Shown here: positions 36,602 through 46,337 of the stretch, one piece after another | Position numbering within the stretch: the stretch's first letter is position 1 | Layout: each line of letters opens with the position of its first letter | Assembly (NCBI GenBank): GCA_022226955.1 | Contig: CP092079.1 | Span: 2,879,043 to 2,943,042, forward strand | From: Nitrospira sp. | GTDB lineage: Bacteria; Nitrospirota; Nitrospiria; Nitrospirales; Nitrospiraceae | Direction: 5' to 3' | DNA length: 64,000 nucleotides | Notes under the pieces: generated by a model | What the model saw: only the letters and a program-made list of their open reading frames with translations | Told to the model about the DNA's origin: nothing | Databases searched by the model: none | Made by a program: the position numbers and the translations under genes

Positions 36602-37248
36602 GTACGAGCGACACCCCAAGTGTAGGCGCGCATTGCTGGACGTTTTTTCGAGCGCTCCGTGCGACAGCGGGATACATTGTTGGAAAACTGAATTTCGTTC
36701 GCCATCCGTATGAGCGGTGGTCGACCGTCCGATTGCCGGACTCCGTTCAGTCTGTTCTCTTTGTCTGCAAGGGTAATATCTGCAGGAGCCCTTTAGGCGA
36801 AGTGTGTTTTCGATCTCTTGCCGTACAGGCAGGACGGCCGCTGACAATTAGTTCAGCCGGACTTGAAACAACCCCAGGAAAGCCAGCCCATCTCAAGGCT
36901 CAGGCCACGGCGATCGAGCAGGGCCTGTCGCTGGAGAAACATACGACGACTCAAGTGCATGAAGAATTGCTGGATCGATCAGATCTGATCGTCGTGATGG
37001 AAGTGGCTCAAAAAGATCGGATTCATGGGCTGTATCCTAAAACGATTGGGAAGGTGGTGTTGTTGGGGCGCTTTGATTCTACTGGTCCTCTTGAAATTGC
37101 AGATCCCTACAGCGGCACGAGTGACGATTTCCGTTCCTGCTACCAGCAAGTGAAACGATGCTGCCAAGGCCTGGCCGTCCGACTGGATATGAGCATCGAT
37201 GATCAGAAGGTGCGTCCGTTATTTCCGAGTTCTCCAGCAGCCAAATGA
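36598..37248 (+). CDS. Low-molecular-weight protein tyrosine phosphatase with N-terminal extension
   Basis: A 216-residue protein. The CX5R catalytic loop is FVCKGNICRSP, with Cys57 and Arg63, and the general-acid Asp is in IADPYSGTSDDF. The usual family length is about 150, so roughly 50 residues precede the domain, including a Trp/Phe-rich stretch without known motif. In capsule loci this enzyme reverses autophosphorylation of a Wzc-type tyrosine kinase, controlling chain length. No such kinase is encoded in this window. It overlaps both neighbours by ATGA. Confidence 0.85.
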   Translation: MSTSDTPSVGAHCWTFFRALRATAGYIVGKLNFVRHPYERWSTVRLPDSVQSVLFVCKGNICRSPLGEVCFRSLAVQAGRPLTISSAGLETTPGKPAHLKAQATAIEQGLSLEKHTTTQVHEELLDRSDLIVVMEVAQKDRIHGLYPKTIGKVVLLGRFDSTGPLEIADPYSGTSDDFRSCYQQVKRCCQGLAVRLDMSIDDQKVRPLFPSSPAAK

Positions 37249-38381
37249 CAGCGAGTGAATCGAAGACGACCGTGTTGCATCTGTCGACCAGCAGTGGCCC
37301 AGGCGGAGCAGAGCGAATGATCAGCACGCTTGCGGCGGCCCTGAATCACAGCCACGCACGAGTCATTGTCGGACTGTTTCGGCCTGGTTGGCTGCAAACG
37401 GAATGTGAACGCCTTGGAGTGAGCGTGATGGTCATCCCGCTCACAGGAGTCTTTGGCCTGCACTGGTTCTTGAAGTCTTGGCGCTTGATCCGCAAAGAAC
37501 GGGTGGCGCTCATTCATGCTCATGAATTTAGTGCGATTGTCTGCGGCTGGATTTTAGCTAAGATTGCCGGGGTGCCGCTCGTTGCGACGGTGCACGGGAA
37601 AAATTATTTTTGGGAGAAGTGGCGGCGACGGATAGCCTATCGACTTGTCAGCCGATATGGCAACCTGATCGCAGTGTCAGAAGACTTGAAGCGGTTTATC
37701 TGTGACAAGGTTGGTGTGGCTGCGAGGCAGGTTCAGGTGATCTATAACGGTGTTGCTCCGGCACAAATAATTGCGGCTGATGAGACTCAAGCGTGCAAGG
37801 CCGAGCTTGAGATTGTTGGACGTTACCCCGTGCTGGGGGTTGTCGGCAGTCTGTATCCGGTCAAGGGGCATCGGTTCCTTATTTCGGCAATGCCGGAGCT
37901 CATTCGACGGTGGCCAGATGCAGTTTTGTTGGTGATTGGGCGGGGCGAGCTTGAAGCCTCGCTCAAGGCGCAAGTAGAACAGCTAGGAATAGCAGCGAAT
38001 GTTCGCTTCTTGGGGATGAGGCAAGATGTTCCGAGACTGCTGTCGGTCTTAGATGTGTTTGTCTTGCCGTCATTGTCGGAAGGACTTTCCCTGGCACTGC
38101 TTGAGGCGATGGCATCTGGGAAACCGGTGGTGGCGACATCTGTCGGTGGAAATCCTGAATTAGTCGATCAGGGCCAGACGGGATTGCTGGTTCCTTCCGA
38201 AGATGCTGGAAGCCTGGCCGACAGATTGGTCGAACTTATACAGGACTTTCCCCTGATGCAACGCTTCTCAGTCCAGGGGACAACTCGAGCTCATGAACGC
38301 TTTAGTCTTGAGCATATGACCGTTCAGTATCGTGGACTGTACGCACGGCTTTTGTCAGACGGAGATGAGAGCGCGGTATGA
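37245..38381 (+). CDS. GT4-family glycosyltransferase
   Basis: A 378-residue GT-B enzyme. The acceptor loop is STSSGPGGAERMIS, the linker is VIYNGVAPAQI, the donor region is GSLYPVKGHRFLISAM and EX7E is in LSEGLSLALLEAMASG. All motifs are intact. It is probably a retaining transferase acting at the membrane face. It is coupled to the phosphatase upstream and the ligase/polymerase downstream by four-base overlaps, so these three are one translation unit. Confidence 0.85.
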   Translation: MTASESKTTVLHLSTSSGPGGAERMISTLAAALNHSHARVIVGLFRPGWLQTECERLGVSVMVIPLTGVFGLHWFLKSWRLIRKERVALIHAHEFSAIVCGWILAKIAGVPLVATVHGKNYFWEKWRRRIAYRLVSRYGNLIAVSEDLKRFICDKVGVAARQVQVIYNGVAPAQIIAADETQACKAELEIVGRYPVLGVVGSLYPVKGHRFLISAMPELIRRWPDAVLLVIGRGELEASLKAQVEQLGIAANVRFLGMRQDVPRLLSVLDVFVLPSLSEGLSLALLEAMASGKPVVATSVGGNPELVDQGQTGLLVPSEDAGSLADRLVELIQDFPLMQRFSVQGTTRAHERFSLEHMTVQYRGLYARLLSDGDESAV

Positions 38382-39760
38382 TGAGGCCAGATGTTGGCAG
38401 GGCACAGCTCGCTGCAACGTCTAAATTGAAGCTGGGGAGCCTTGCGCCGTTGCGCCAAGCTCCCGAGAGCAAGGCCGGATTTTACCTGGTGCTGGCATAC
38501 CTTCTGTTCGAATTCGGCCGTCCGCAGGAAATTGTTCCCGGTCTTAGAGCCATTCCATTTGGAACAGGTCTCTCGGTCTTGATTCTCTTAAATGTTCTGA
38601 TGTCAGGGAAGTTGGATTTTTCCAGGACTCAGACGAAATTGTGGATCCCGCTCTTTGCTGTCATGGCGGTTCACGTGCCGCTGGCGGTGAATAACTTTTG
38701 GGCGCTGATGACGTTTAAGGATATGTTTCTCTTGTTTTGTGTGTATCTTGGCATTGTGGTTTTCGTCAATTCTCTCGAAAGAATGATGACGCTGATGAAA
38801 CTGTGGATGGGGGTCCATGGATTTCTCGCTGTCATGGGTGTCGTCAAAGGAGGGGTTGGCATCGGAGCGTGGATGGGAGACGAGAACGACTTTTGTATGG
38901 TCATGGATATGGCCGCGCCGTTCGGCTACTTTCTGTTTTTCGGCGCAACGGGGATGACGCAGAAGTTGAAGTATCTGGGGATGCTGGGGACATTTATTCT
39001 TGGCGCGATGGCCAGCCTGTCTCGCGGTGGTTTTATCGGCTTGGCGTCGGTGGGAGTCTATTGCTGGTACCGGTCCCCGAAAAAGCTCAATGCCTTTCTC
39101 CTAGTTGTTGTTGCAGTTGTATTTATGGTGATCCTGGCTCCGGACAGGTACTGGGATGAAATTGCCTCGTCAACTAGCGCGGAGACCATGGGGCAGGATG
39201 GCACTGGAGGGGCTAGGCTGTATACCTGGGGCATTGGCATGAATATGTTTTTCTCTAATCCAATTATTGGAATTGGGCAGAGTAATTTCCCCTGGACTTT
39301 CTCTATTTATGAGGCCGGGCAGACATTTAACGAAAGATCGTTCGGAGGACGGCAGGCTCATTCTGCGTGGGTGACTCTTATCGCTGAATTAGGTCTGGTA
39401 GGGATTGCAATCGTTGGCGCCATGCTGTTCCAAAGTTACAGGGATTTGAAGTTTGTGAGAACAACGTTCGCGCCTCCATCGGCGAGACAAACACATGGCC
39501 AAACGGTTCGTGCCAAAGAAGATATCCGTGTGTACCTCGCCATGGCGATGGAGGGGAGTTTGATTGGCTACATTGTCAGTAGCGTGTTTATTTCTACGCT
39601 GTGGTACCCCAGTCTATGGATTATGATGGCCTTTGTGGTGGCCCTCAGAAATATTTCAGAGGGGCAGAGTGCTGAGGTTTCTGCAAAGACGGTACAAAGC
39701 AAATATCCCTGGGGCAGTTCTCTCCAACAGGCAGGCGAGAGGCCGAGCTCTCGTTTCTAA
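38378..39760 (+). CDS. O-antigen ligase/polymerase-like membrane protein (Wzy/WaaL fold)
   Basis: A 460-residue protein with about ten hydrophobic segments starting near residue 33. It has the typical SLSRGGFIGLASVG loop and the large periplasmic loop ending in GGRQAHSAWVTLIAELGLVG, where the conserved His lies. It either polymerises repeat units on undecaprenyl diphosphate or ligates glycan to an acceptor. In XrtA-type clusters it is the usual polymerase/ligase candidate. After the stop there is a 126-base gap without a gene before the next GT4. Confidence 0.8.
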   Translation: MMRPDVGRAQLAATSKLKLGSLAPLRQAPESKAGFYLVLAYLLFEFGRPQEIVPGLRAIPFGTGLSVLILLNVLMSGKLDFSRTQTKLWIPLFAVMAVHVPLAVNNFWALMTFKDMFLLFCVYLGIVVFVNSLERMMTLMKLWMGVHGFLAVMGVVKGGVGIGAWMGDENDFCMVMDMAAPFGYFLFFGATGMTQKLKYLGMLGTFILGAMASLSRGGFIGLASVGVYCWYRSPKKLNAFLLVVVAVVFMVILAPDRYWDEIASSTSAETMGQDGTGGARLYTWGIGMNMFFSNPIIGIGQSNFPWTFSIYEAGQTFNERSFGGRQAHSAWVTLIAELGLVGIAIVGAMLFQSYRDLKFVRTTFAPPSARQTHGQTVRAKEDIRVYLAMAMEGSLIGYIVSSVFISTLWYPSLWIMMAFVVALRNISEGQSAEVSAKTVQSKYPWGSSLQQAGERPSSRF

Positions 39761-39886
39761 ACCGCAGCGCGATATTGTTCGCTTCTCCGGTTGAAAAGGC
39801 ACTGATTTCATCGAAGTTGAGTGGTTATCCTGAAGCTGTGAGGCTCTGTGTGAGTTCGTGTCAAGAATTCAGCAAGGAGAGTTGTA

Positions 39887-41050
39887 ATGCCTTCAAGGGG
39901 CTTCGCTGCTTCTCCTGAAAAAGCCATTTCAATCTGTCATGTAGCGGTAGGAGATCTCTGGGCGGGAGCGGAGGTCCAACTCAAGGTCTTGCTCTCGAAG
40001 CTTGTGCTGAGACCGGAGTTTAACCTATCTGTCATCCTATTCAATGGCGGAAGGTTGAGTGAAGAAATTGAGAAGCTGAACATTCCCGTTGCCGTGTTCC
40101 CTGAGGCAGAATGGGGAAATGGCAAGATGTTTCTTGAGTTGGTCCGCAAGTTTAGGCAGTCGGGTACGAAGATCGTTCACACGCACAAGTACAAGGATAC
40201 GATTCTTGCCGCATCGGCCGCGAAGTTGTGTGGCGTTCCCTACGTTGTTCGAACTGTGCATGGTCTCCGTGAACCGTTTGGCGGTATGCAAGCATTCAAG
40301 ATGAATGTCTATGAGTCGGTTGAGCGCACGGTTCATCGACGGTGCGTGAATGCCATCATCGGTGTGTCATCGCAAATCGAACGCCAGTACAGGGCGGAAG
40401 GGGTCGTTCCCAGGGTTGTCTGTATTCGAAACGGCATCGACCTCGACGGGCGGTCCACTCAAATCGACCGGAACCGCATACGCCGGGATTTGGGTGTCGA
40501 TACGGGGACCTGTCTCATCGGCACAGTTGGCCGGCTGACGCCAGTGAAAGGCCTCTCGTATCTGTTGCAAGCGCTGTCTATTCTTCTGCTACAGCGAGTG
40601 AATGTGAAATTGTTGATTGTGGGGGATGGCGCAATCCGCAAGGAGCTAGAGGCACAGGCGCGCGACTTGGGAATTAGCGGAAACGTTGTTTTTTTAGGGC
40701 ATCGAGAGGATACTGATGAACTACTGCAGGCCGTGGATATTTTTGCCCTTCCCTCTTTGAATGAGGGGATTCCCATGGCGCTTCTCGAGGCCATGGCGGC
40801 ATCCCGGGCTGTTGTGGCCAGTCGAGTGGGAGGGATTCCTGAAATTGTGGAGGATGGGGTCGAGGGAATGTTGGTCGAGCCGATGAATGCGGATCGACTC
40901 GCCAAACACTGTGGACGATTGATCGAATCCCCTGAGATTGCAATGGCAATGGGTGAGCAGGCTCGTGAAAAAGTGGTGCGGGAGTTTTCTGCGGCCGCTA
41001 TGGCGGACCGAGTTGCTGGGCTCTATAAAGAGTTAGTGGTGTCTCGATGA
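39887..41050 (+). CDS. GT4-family glycosyltransferase
   Basis: A 387-residue GT-B enzyme. It has ICHVAVGDLWAGAEVQLKVL as acceptor loop, VCIRNGIDL linker, GTVGRLTPVKGLSYLLQAL donor region and EX7E in NEGIPMALLEAMAAS. All motifs are intact, and AAGGAGAG lies upstream. The gap before it and the strong ribosome site suggest it may start a new transcription unit, although no promoter was identified. Confidence 0.85.
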   Translation: MPSRGFAASPEKAISICHVAVGDLWAGAEVQLKVLLSKLVLRPEFNLSVILFNGGRLSEEIEKLNIPVAVFPEAEWGNGKMFLELVRKFRQSGTKIVHTHKYKDTILAASAAKLCGVPYVVRTVHGLREPFGGMQAFKMNVYESVERTVHRRCVNAIIGVSSQIERQYRAEGVVPRVVCIRNGIDLDGRSTQIDRNRIRRDLGVDTGTCLIGTVGRLTPVKGLSYLLQALSILLLQRVNVKLLIVGDGAIRKELEAQARDLGISGNVVFLGHREDTDELLQAVDIFALPSLNEGIPMALLEAMAASRAVVASRVGGIPEIVEDGVEGMLVEPMNADRLAKHCGRLIESPEIAMAMGEQAREKVVREFSAAAMADRVAGLYKELVVSR

Positions 41051-41141
41051 GAGTGATAGCTGACCCTATGGGTGTGTGGAACCAGCGCGCCGGTCTGAAC
41101 CGCACGTTGACCGAGTTCTCTTTTCATCGGATAGGTATCGC

Positions 41142-43175
41142 GTGACATCTTCTAATCCTGCATCGTCGTCGTCAAAGGTCCTGCGCATCGCGCTGTTCGG
41201 CGCCGGCCGCCATGCGCAGCACCATGCCCGTGCCATCTTGAGATGCGTCGATGCCGAACTGGTGGCAGTGGCCGATCCTTCAGATCTCGCTCAGACGGCG
41301 ATGCGAAGCATTGTTCCAGGAGTCAAGAGTTATGGCACTCCAGAGGAGTTACTGGCGGCGGAGCGGCCTGATGTGGTGCATATCTGCACCCCTCCGGCTT
41401 CCCATGGGCCACTCGCACTCTCAGCGTTGAAATCCGGCAGCCATATCTACGTGGAGAAACCGTTTACGGAGCGAGTCGAGGATGCGCAACAAATCCTGGA
41501 TGAAGCCCGAGCAAAGAATCTTCTGGTCTGCGCCGGTCACCAGTTGCTCTACGAGTCTCCGACGGCGGTCCTTGCCCAATACTTGCCTTCCATCGGTCGG
41601 GTTATTCATGTTGAGAGTTATTTCTCCTTTCGCACAGTTCGACACGCGCCTGGCGGGCGCACCGTCCTGCGTGCGGATCATCAGTTGCTCGATATCTTGC
41701 CTCATCCGGTCTATCTACTGTTGCGGGTTCTTGAACAGTCTGGCGAGGGGCGCATTGAGCTGGTTTCTCTTGAAGTGAGTCAAGCTGGGACGGTGCACGC
41801 ACTTGTCCGACGCGGTGGCGTGACCGGGACCTTGGTTGTGACGCTGGAAGGCCGCCCTGTCGAAAGCTATCTGCGGGTGATTGGGAAAAACGGTTCATTG
41901 TTCGCTGACTACGTTCGGAGCACGACACAGCGGGCTATTGGTCCAGGCTCATCGGGCATCGACAAGCTCTTGGCTCCCTATCGACAAGCCTGGCAACTGT
42001 TGACTGGGACGACGTCGGCCATGGCACGGCGGTTTCTCAAAAGCCAGCGCAGCTATCCAGGGCTTACTGAACTTTTCACGGTGTTCTACGAGTCTATACG
42101 GACAAACACCCCTTCCCCGCTTTCTCCTGAAAGTCTGCTTGAAACCGTCCGCATTTGTGAGCGGGTGGCAGAGGCGCTCAAGGGAGGAGAAGCAAAGGCA
42201 CTGGCGTTGGCCGCTCCAAGGCCTGTCGATAGCCGCGGTGTGCTGGTGACAGGCGGAACCGGATTTCTGGGGAAGGAGATTGTTCGTGCCTTGCTGAGTC
42301 GCGGTCGTCCGGTTCGTGTTGTGGCGCGCCGTGAGCCTTCGCCATGGGAGCGAATTGCGGGGGCTGAGTATGTCGTAGCGGATGTGGCGGCAGGCGCCGG
42401 CGCGCATTTGTTCAAAGGCGTCGATACGGTTATTCATGCAGCGGCGGAGACTGCCGGCGGGTGGCCGGAGCATCAGCGAAATTCGCTCGATGCGACCTCT
42501 CATATGGTTAGGGGAGCGGCGACCGCTGGCATCGCGCAGTTTATCCATGTGAGCAGTCTGGCGGTGTTGGCTCAAGCTCAGGGGGGACCGATCGGCGACC
42601 ATCACCCGTTGGAGTCGAACAGCAAGGGGTCGGGGCCTTATGTATGGGGCAAGCTTGAATCGGAACGGCGTGCCGTCGAATTGGGCGAGGAGCTTGGACT
42701 GTCGGTCAAGGTGATTCGTCCCGGTGCGTTAGTGGACTATCGGGATTTCGATCCCCCGGGCCGTCTCGGCAAGCGGCTGGGAAATTTCTTTGTGGCGGTT
42801 GGCTCTCCGCGCGATAGACTGGGTGTTGTGGATGTGGGATTTTCAGGCCGATTCTTGGCCTGGATGACCGATATGTGGGAGAGTGTGCCAGGTCCGTTGA
42901 ATCTGCTCGACCCTGTCTCGCCGACCAAACGCGAGTTGTTGGATCATCTTCGACGCGGGAACCCGGACCTCACGGTCATCTGGCTTCCAACTTTTGTGCT
43001 GGTGCCGCTCTCATGGATGGCGACCGTGTTACAAAAGCTCCTTCGTCCAGGCAAGCCCGCGATGAATGTGGCTAAAGTGTTCAGCGTGTTGCCCTATGAC
43101 ACCTCAGCGATCGCACTACTGGCAAAGCGGATGGACGACGAGACGAACAGGCTCTCCGACTCTCAGTTTCGGTAA
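41142..43175 (+). CDS. Gfo/Idh/MocA oxidoreductase - SDR epimerase fusion
   Basis: A 677-residue bifunctional protein. The first half is a Gfo/Idh/MocA oxidoreductase: Rossmann LRIALFGAGRHAQHHARAI, then VVHICTPPASHGPLAL and the catalytic-type HIYVEKPFTE with its Lys, up to about residue 360. The second half is a complete extended SDR starting GVLVTGGTGFLGKEIV, with AAAETAGGWPEH, HVSSLAVLAQA and the YxxxK in GPYVWGKLESE. Both cofactor sites look intact, so the protein may do two consecutive steps on one nucleotide sugar. The substrate is unknown. GTG 41142 leads straight into the family sequence; GTG 41076 is an alternative. Confidence 0.75.
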   Translation: MTSSNPASSSSKVLRIALFGAGRHAQHHARAILRCVDAELVAVADPSDLAQTAMRSIVPGVKSYGTPEELLAAERPDVVHICTPPASHGPLALSALKSGSHIYVEKPFTERVEDAQQILDEARAKNLLVCAGHQLLYESPTAVLAQYLPSIGRVIHVESYFSFRTVRHAPGGRTVLRADHQLLDILPHPVYLLLRVLEQSGEGRIELVSLEVSQAGTVHALVRRGGVTGTLVVTLEGRPVESYLRVIGKNGSLFADYVRSTTQRAIGPGSSGIDKLLAPYRQAWQLLTGTTSAMARRFLKSQRSYPGLTELFTVFYESIRTNTPSPLSPESLLETVRICERVAEALKGGEAKALALAAPRPVDSRGVLVTGGTGFLGKEIVRALLSRGRPVRVVARREPSPWERIAGAEYVVADVAAGAGAHLFKGVDTVIHAAAETAGGWPEHQRNSLDATSHMVRGAATAGIAQFIHVSSLAVLAQAQGGPIGDHHPLESNSKGSGPYVWGKLESERRAVELGEELGLSVKVIRPGALVDYRDFDPPGRLGKRLGNFFVAVGSPRDRLGVVDVGFSGRFLAWMTDMWESVPGPLNLLDPVSPTKRELLDHLRRGNPDLTVIWLPTFVLVPLSWMATVLQKLLRPGKPAMNVAKVFSVLPYDTSAIALLAKRMDDETNRLSDSQFR

Positions 43176-43186
43176 CAATATAGTTC

Positions 43187-44404
43187 ATGGCAACCATCAT
43201 TGGAATATTGGTTCTGCTGGTATTGCTCCCTCTCACGCTGCTGGTGCTGTATCAATGGTTCCTGGCTGTGAGCTCTTTTTTCTATCGTCCTTCCGCATGT
43301 CAATCTGGAAGCAGCCAGGCGCGATTTCTCATATTGATTCCTGCTCACAACGAAGAGGTGGGAATCGCGAGTACGCTGGAAAGCCTGCGTACGCTGAATT
43401 ATCCAGACTCACACTATCAAATACTGGTTGTGGCCGATCGCTGTTCCGACGAGACCGCCGCTGTTGCCAAACGGTGGAGAGCGGAGTGTTTTGAGCGATC
43501 CGATGGGCAGCCTGGAAAAGGAGCAGCGCTGGCCTGGGGTATCCAGCAAGCGCGGAGCGCTCGGATTGCATTTGACGCGGTGGTCATTGTCGATGCCGAT
43601 ACCCTTGCGGATCGAGACCTTCTCGTGGCGTTTAACGCGGAACTTCAGGCTGGCCGACAGGTGCAGCAGGGGTATAACTACATTTCTAATCCCTGGGCCA
43701 GCCCATTTACCAGAATTATTGCGGTAACGGGTGTGCTGCGAAATGGCCGCTATTATGCAGGGAAGACGGTCCTTGGTCTTCAGGGGATGCTGACCGGCAC
43801 GGGGATGTGCTTGAGCGCTGGAGTGCTTGAACGGCGTGGGTGGACGGCGTTTTCAGTCGGAGAAGACTGGGAGTTTTCCGTTGAGCTTTTGCTGGGTGGG
43901 GACAAGATCTACTTTAATCCGATGGCGAGGACCTTTGCGAAAGAATCGCAGTCTTTCAAGCAAGCGTCCCATCAACGCTTGCGGTGGGCCAGCGGTCGGT
44001 ATGCCGTTATGGGCGGCAAGATTTGGTCGTTGATTACGCAGGGGATCGCTGCAAAATCATTTTCGTTGCTCGATTCCGCTGTGACGCTGGTCGCTCCGAA
44101 TTATTCAAGCCAGGCGTCGCTCGCGTTACTGTGTCTGGTGGCAAGCGTTGCCACTGTGGGCGATCCGGTCTGGGGCTTTTCCTTCTACTGGGCTGCGGGG
44201 CTTCTTGCTGCCATCACGGGCTATTTTTTGCTGGGAGTATTTTCAACAGAATCGCCGGGAAAAGCGCTGGCGGGGTTGGCGCTGGTTCCGGTGTTTTTGC
44301 CGTGGCGTTTGGCCATCGAGGTGTTGGGAATGTTAGGGTATGGTCGGCGATCGTGGGGGCGAAGCGCCCGCGCCGCTGATTCTTCCCAGCGCGTCAATCG
44401 CTGA
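43187..44404 (+). CDS. GT2-family glycosyltransferase, membrane bound (cellulose-synthase-like)
   Basis: A 405-residue protein. It has an N-terminal membrane helix (IGILVLLVLLPLTLLVLYQW), then the GT-A domain with FLILIPAHNEEVGI, VVADRCSDET, VIVDADTLADRD (DXD), and SVGEDWEFSVEL followed by QRLRWASGRYAV (ED and Q/RxxRW motifs of processive GT2 enzymes). Three C-terminal membrane helices complete it. The full set of motifs suggests a processive or lipid-linked-sugar forming transferase. It starts 11 bases after the fusion gene. Confidence 0.85.
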   Translation: MATIIGILVLLVLLPLTLLVLYQWFLAVSSFFYRPSACQSGSSQARFLILIPAHNEEVGIASTLESLRTLNYPDSHYQILVVADRCSDETAAVAKRWRAECFERSDGQPGKGAALAWGIQQARSARIAFDAVVIVDADTLADRDLLVAFNAELQAGRQVQQGYNYISNPWASPFTRIIAVTGVLRNGRYYAGKTVLGLQGMLTGTGMCLSAGVLERRGWTAFSVGEDWEFSVELLLGGDKIYFNPMARTFAKESQSFKQASHQRLRWASGRYAVMGGKIWSLITQGIAAKSFSLLDSAVTLVAPNYSSQASLALLCLVASVATVGDPVWGFSFYWAAGLLAAITGYFLLGVFSTESPGKALAGLALVPVFLPWRLAIEVLGMLGYGRRSWGRSARAADSSQRVNR

Positions 44405-44414
44405 GGAGTTGCGC

Positions 44415-46322
44415 ATGTGTGGCATCGTCGGCAGTGTTCATGCAGAGGCTGGACGGATCGATCAGCAATTGGTCCGTCGGATGTGCGGGTTGATCCGTCG
44501 GCGTGGTCCTGACGACGACGGATTCTTCTTCAGTGAACAGGTCGGACTGGGCATGCGCCGCCTGGCGATCATCGATGTCAATAGCGGACGACAACCGGTC
44601 TTTAATGAGGACCGCACCGTAGCGGTTGTCTTCAACGGAGAGATTTATAATTACAAAGAACTCCGCGAGGGCCTCTTAAAACGTGGGCATATCCTGACCA
44701 GTCACTCGGATACGGAATGCATTGTCCATCTGTATGAAGACTTCGGTGAAGATTATGTCACGCATTTGCGTGGGATGTTTGCGATCGCTCTGTGGGATTT
44801 GCGCCAGAAAAAGCTCTTGCTCGCCAGAGATCGTTTCGGGATCAAGCCGCTGTATTATTGGCAAGACGGGCGAGACCTCTATTTCGGGTCTGAGCTGAAG
44901 TGCCTGCTCGCAGTCGATCGCTACGAACGGCAGATGGATCTGCAGTCGGTCTCGGATTTCTTCACCTTCAAGTATGTGCCGGGACCGCGAACGATTTATA
45001 GGGGGATTGCGGAGTTGCCGCCCGGGCACACCGCGGTGTGGAGGAATGGGGAACTGACAACTCGGCGATACTGGCAGCTTAAATTCTCCACAGATCAGAA
45101 TAAATCAGTCGACTATTATCGCGAAGGCCTGTTGCACCATCTCGAAGAAGCGGTGCGATTGCATTTAGTGAGCGAGGTGCCGCTCGGCTCATTTTTAAGC
45201 GGTGGCATCGATTCCAGCGCCATTGTGGCATTGATGGCCAAGATCTGCCCTGGAAATGTGAAGACCTTTACGGTGGGGTTCGGAGAAGGGCAGCCGGGGG
45301 CCGATGAGCGCCCCTATGCGAGAACGGTTGCCGAGCTGTTCAAGACGGACCATTCAGAGTGTGTCTATGACAATCCTCTGGCGCAAGTGGAGTCGATTCT
45401 CCCGTTGATGCTTGAGGCGTTTGATGAGCCGTTTGCGGACTCGTCGATGATCCCCAACTATCTTGTGTGTCAGGCCGCCAGGCAGTGGGTAACAGTTGCG
45501 ATGTCTGGGATCGGAGGGGATGAGCTATTTGCTGGATACGAGCGATACCGCGGTGCTCTTGCGGCGAATTCTTATCAACGATTGCCTGGAATGGTTAGGC
45601 ATAGTCTCCGCGCCTTAATTCACTTGTTGCCGCAGTGGGATATAGCAGGGCTCTGGATTGATCGGATGAAGCGATTTGTCGATGGCGCGGCTCTGCCTTT
45701 CCCCCAACGGTACCAACAGTATCTCTCGGCGTTTACGGAGTCGGACAAGGCGGGTCTTTTCAGTCAAGATTTCTTGAGTGAGCTGAGAAAATCCAATGTA
45801 ACGGCTACAGAGCTTGCAATGCATAAGGTCGAGCAATGCCGGGATCCACTTGAATGGATTTTACTTGCGGACATGGAGACCTATCTGCCCGATGATGAAT
45901 TGCGGAAGGCAGATCGACTCAGCATGTGGCACTCATTGGAAGTCAGGGTTCCATTTCTGGATCACAAGTTGGTGGAATTTGCCGCCACGATTCCCTCCCA
46001 GTTGAAGCTGAAGGGGTGGGAGAAGAAGCATGTCTTGATCAAGTCCATGGAGGGGATTCTTCCTGATACTATTTTGCATCGTCGAAAACAGGGCTTCTCA
46101 ATTCCGCTTGGGTCGTGGCTACGCGGCCCGTTGCGGGATCTTGTCTATAGCCAGCTAGCGGCACCGCGCCTGCGGAAGCTGGGTATGTTTGACGAACAGG
46201 CGATTATGCGGATGCTTGATGAGCACTCTCGTGGGCAGCGGAATCATGAAACGCAGATATGGACCCTCTTTTCGTTCATGCTGTGGGAATCTCGGTATAT
46301 AGGCAGCGCTCGTGAGCAGTGA
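44415..46322 (+). CDS. Asparagine synthase-like amidotransferase, XrtA/PEP-CTERM-cluster type
   Basis: A 635-residue enzyme. The glutaminase nucleophile is Cys2 in MCGIVGSVHAEAG, with RRLAIIDVNSGRQP and FNGEIYNYKEL in the first domain. The synthetase PP-loop is FLSGGIDSSAIVALMAK, and SGIGGDELFAGYERY is the amide-forming site. The overall form is that of the amidotransferase associated with XrtA loci, and it differs from the copy at 14082. It transfers ammonia to a carboxyl of a glycan precursor. ATG 44415 has GAGG upstream; the frame upstream overlaps the GT2 gene and is not used. Confidence 0.85.
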   Translation: MCGIVGSVHAEAGRIDQQLVRRMCGLIRRRGPDDDGFFFSEQVGLGMRRLAIIDVNSGRQPVFNEDRTVAVVFNGEIYNYKELREGLLKRGHILTSHSDTECIVHLYEDFGEDYVTHLRGMFAIALWDLRQKKLLLARDRFGIKPLYYWQDGRDLYFGSELKCLLAVDRYERQMDLQSVSDFFTFKYVPGPRTIYRGIAELPPGHTAVWRNGELTTRRYWQLKFSTDQNKSVDYYREGLLHHLEEAVRLHLVSEVPLGSFLSGGIDSSAIVALMAKICPGNVKTFTVGFGEGQPGADERPYARTVAELFKTDHSECVYDNPLAQVESILPLMLEAFDEPFADSSMIPNYLVCQAARQWVTVAMSGIGGDELFAGYERYRGALAANSYQRLPGMVRHSLRALIHLLPQWDIAGLWIDRMKRFVDGAALPFPQRYQQYLSAFTESDKAGLFSQDFLSELRKSNVTATELAMHKVEQCRDPLEWILLADMETYLPDDELRKADRLSMWHSLEVRVPFLDHKLVEFAATIPSQLKLKGWEKKHVLIKSMEGILPDTILHRRKQGFSIPLGSWLRGPLRDLVYSQLAAPRLRKLGMFDEQAIMRMLDEHSRGQRNHETQIWTLFSFMLWESRYIGSAREQ

Positions 46323-46337
46323 AGTAAGGAGTTCCCT

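Noticed and set aside
39761-39886. Possible sigma-54 promoter (GGCAC) ahead of the GT4 at 39887
   Set aside because: The downstream GC element with the required spacing (TTGC) is not present.
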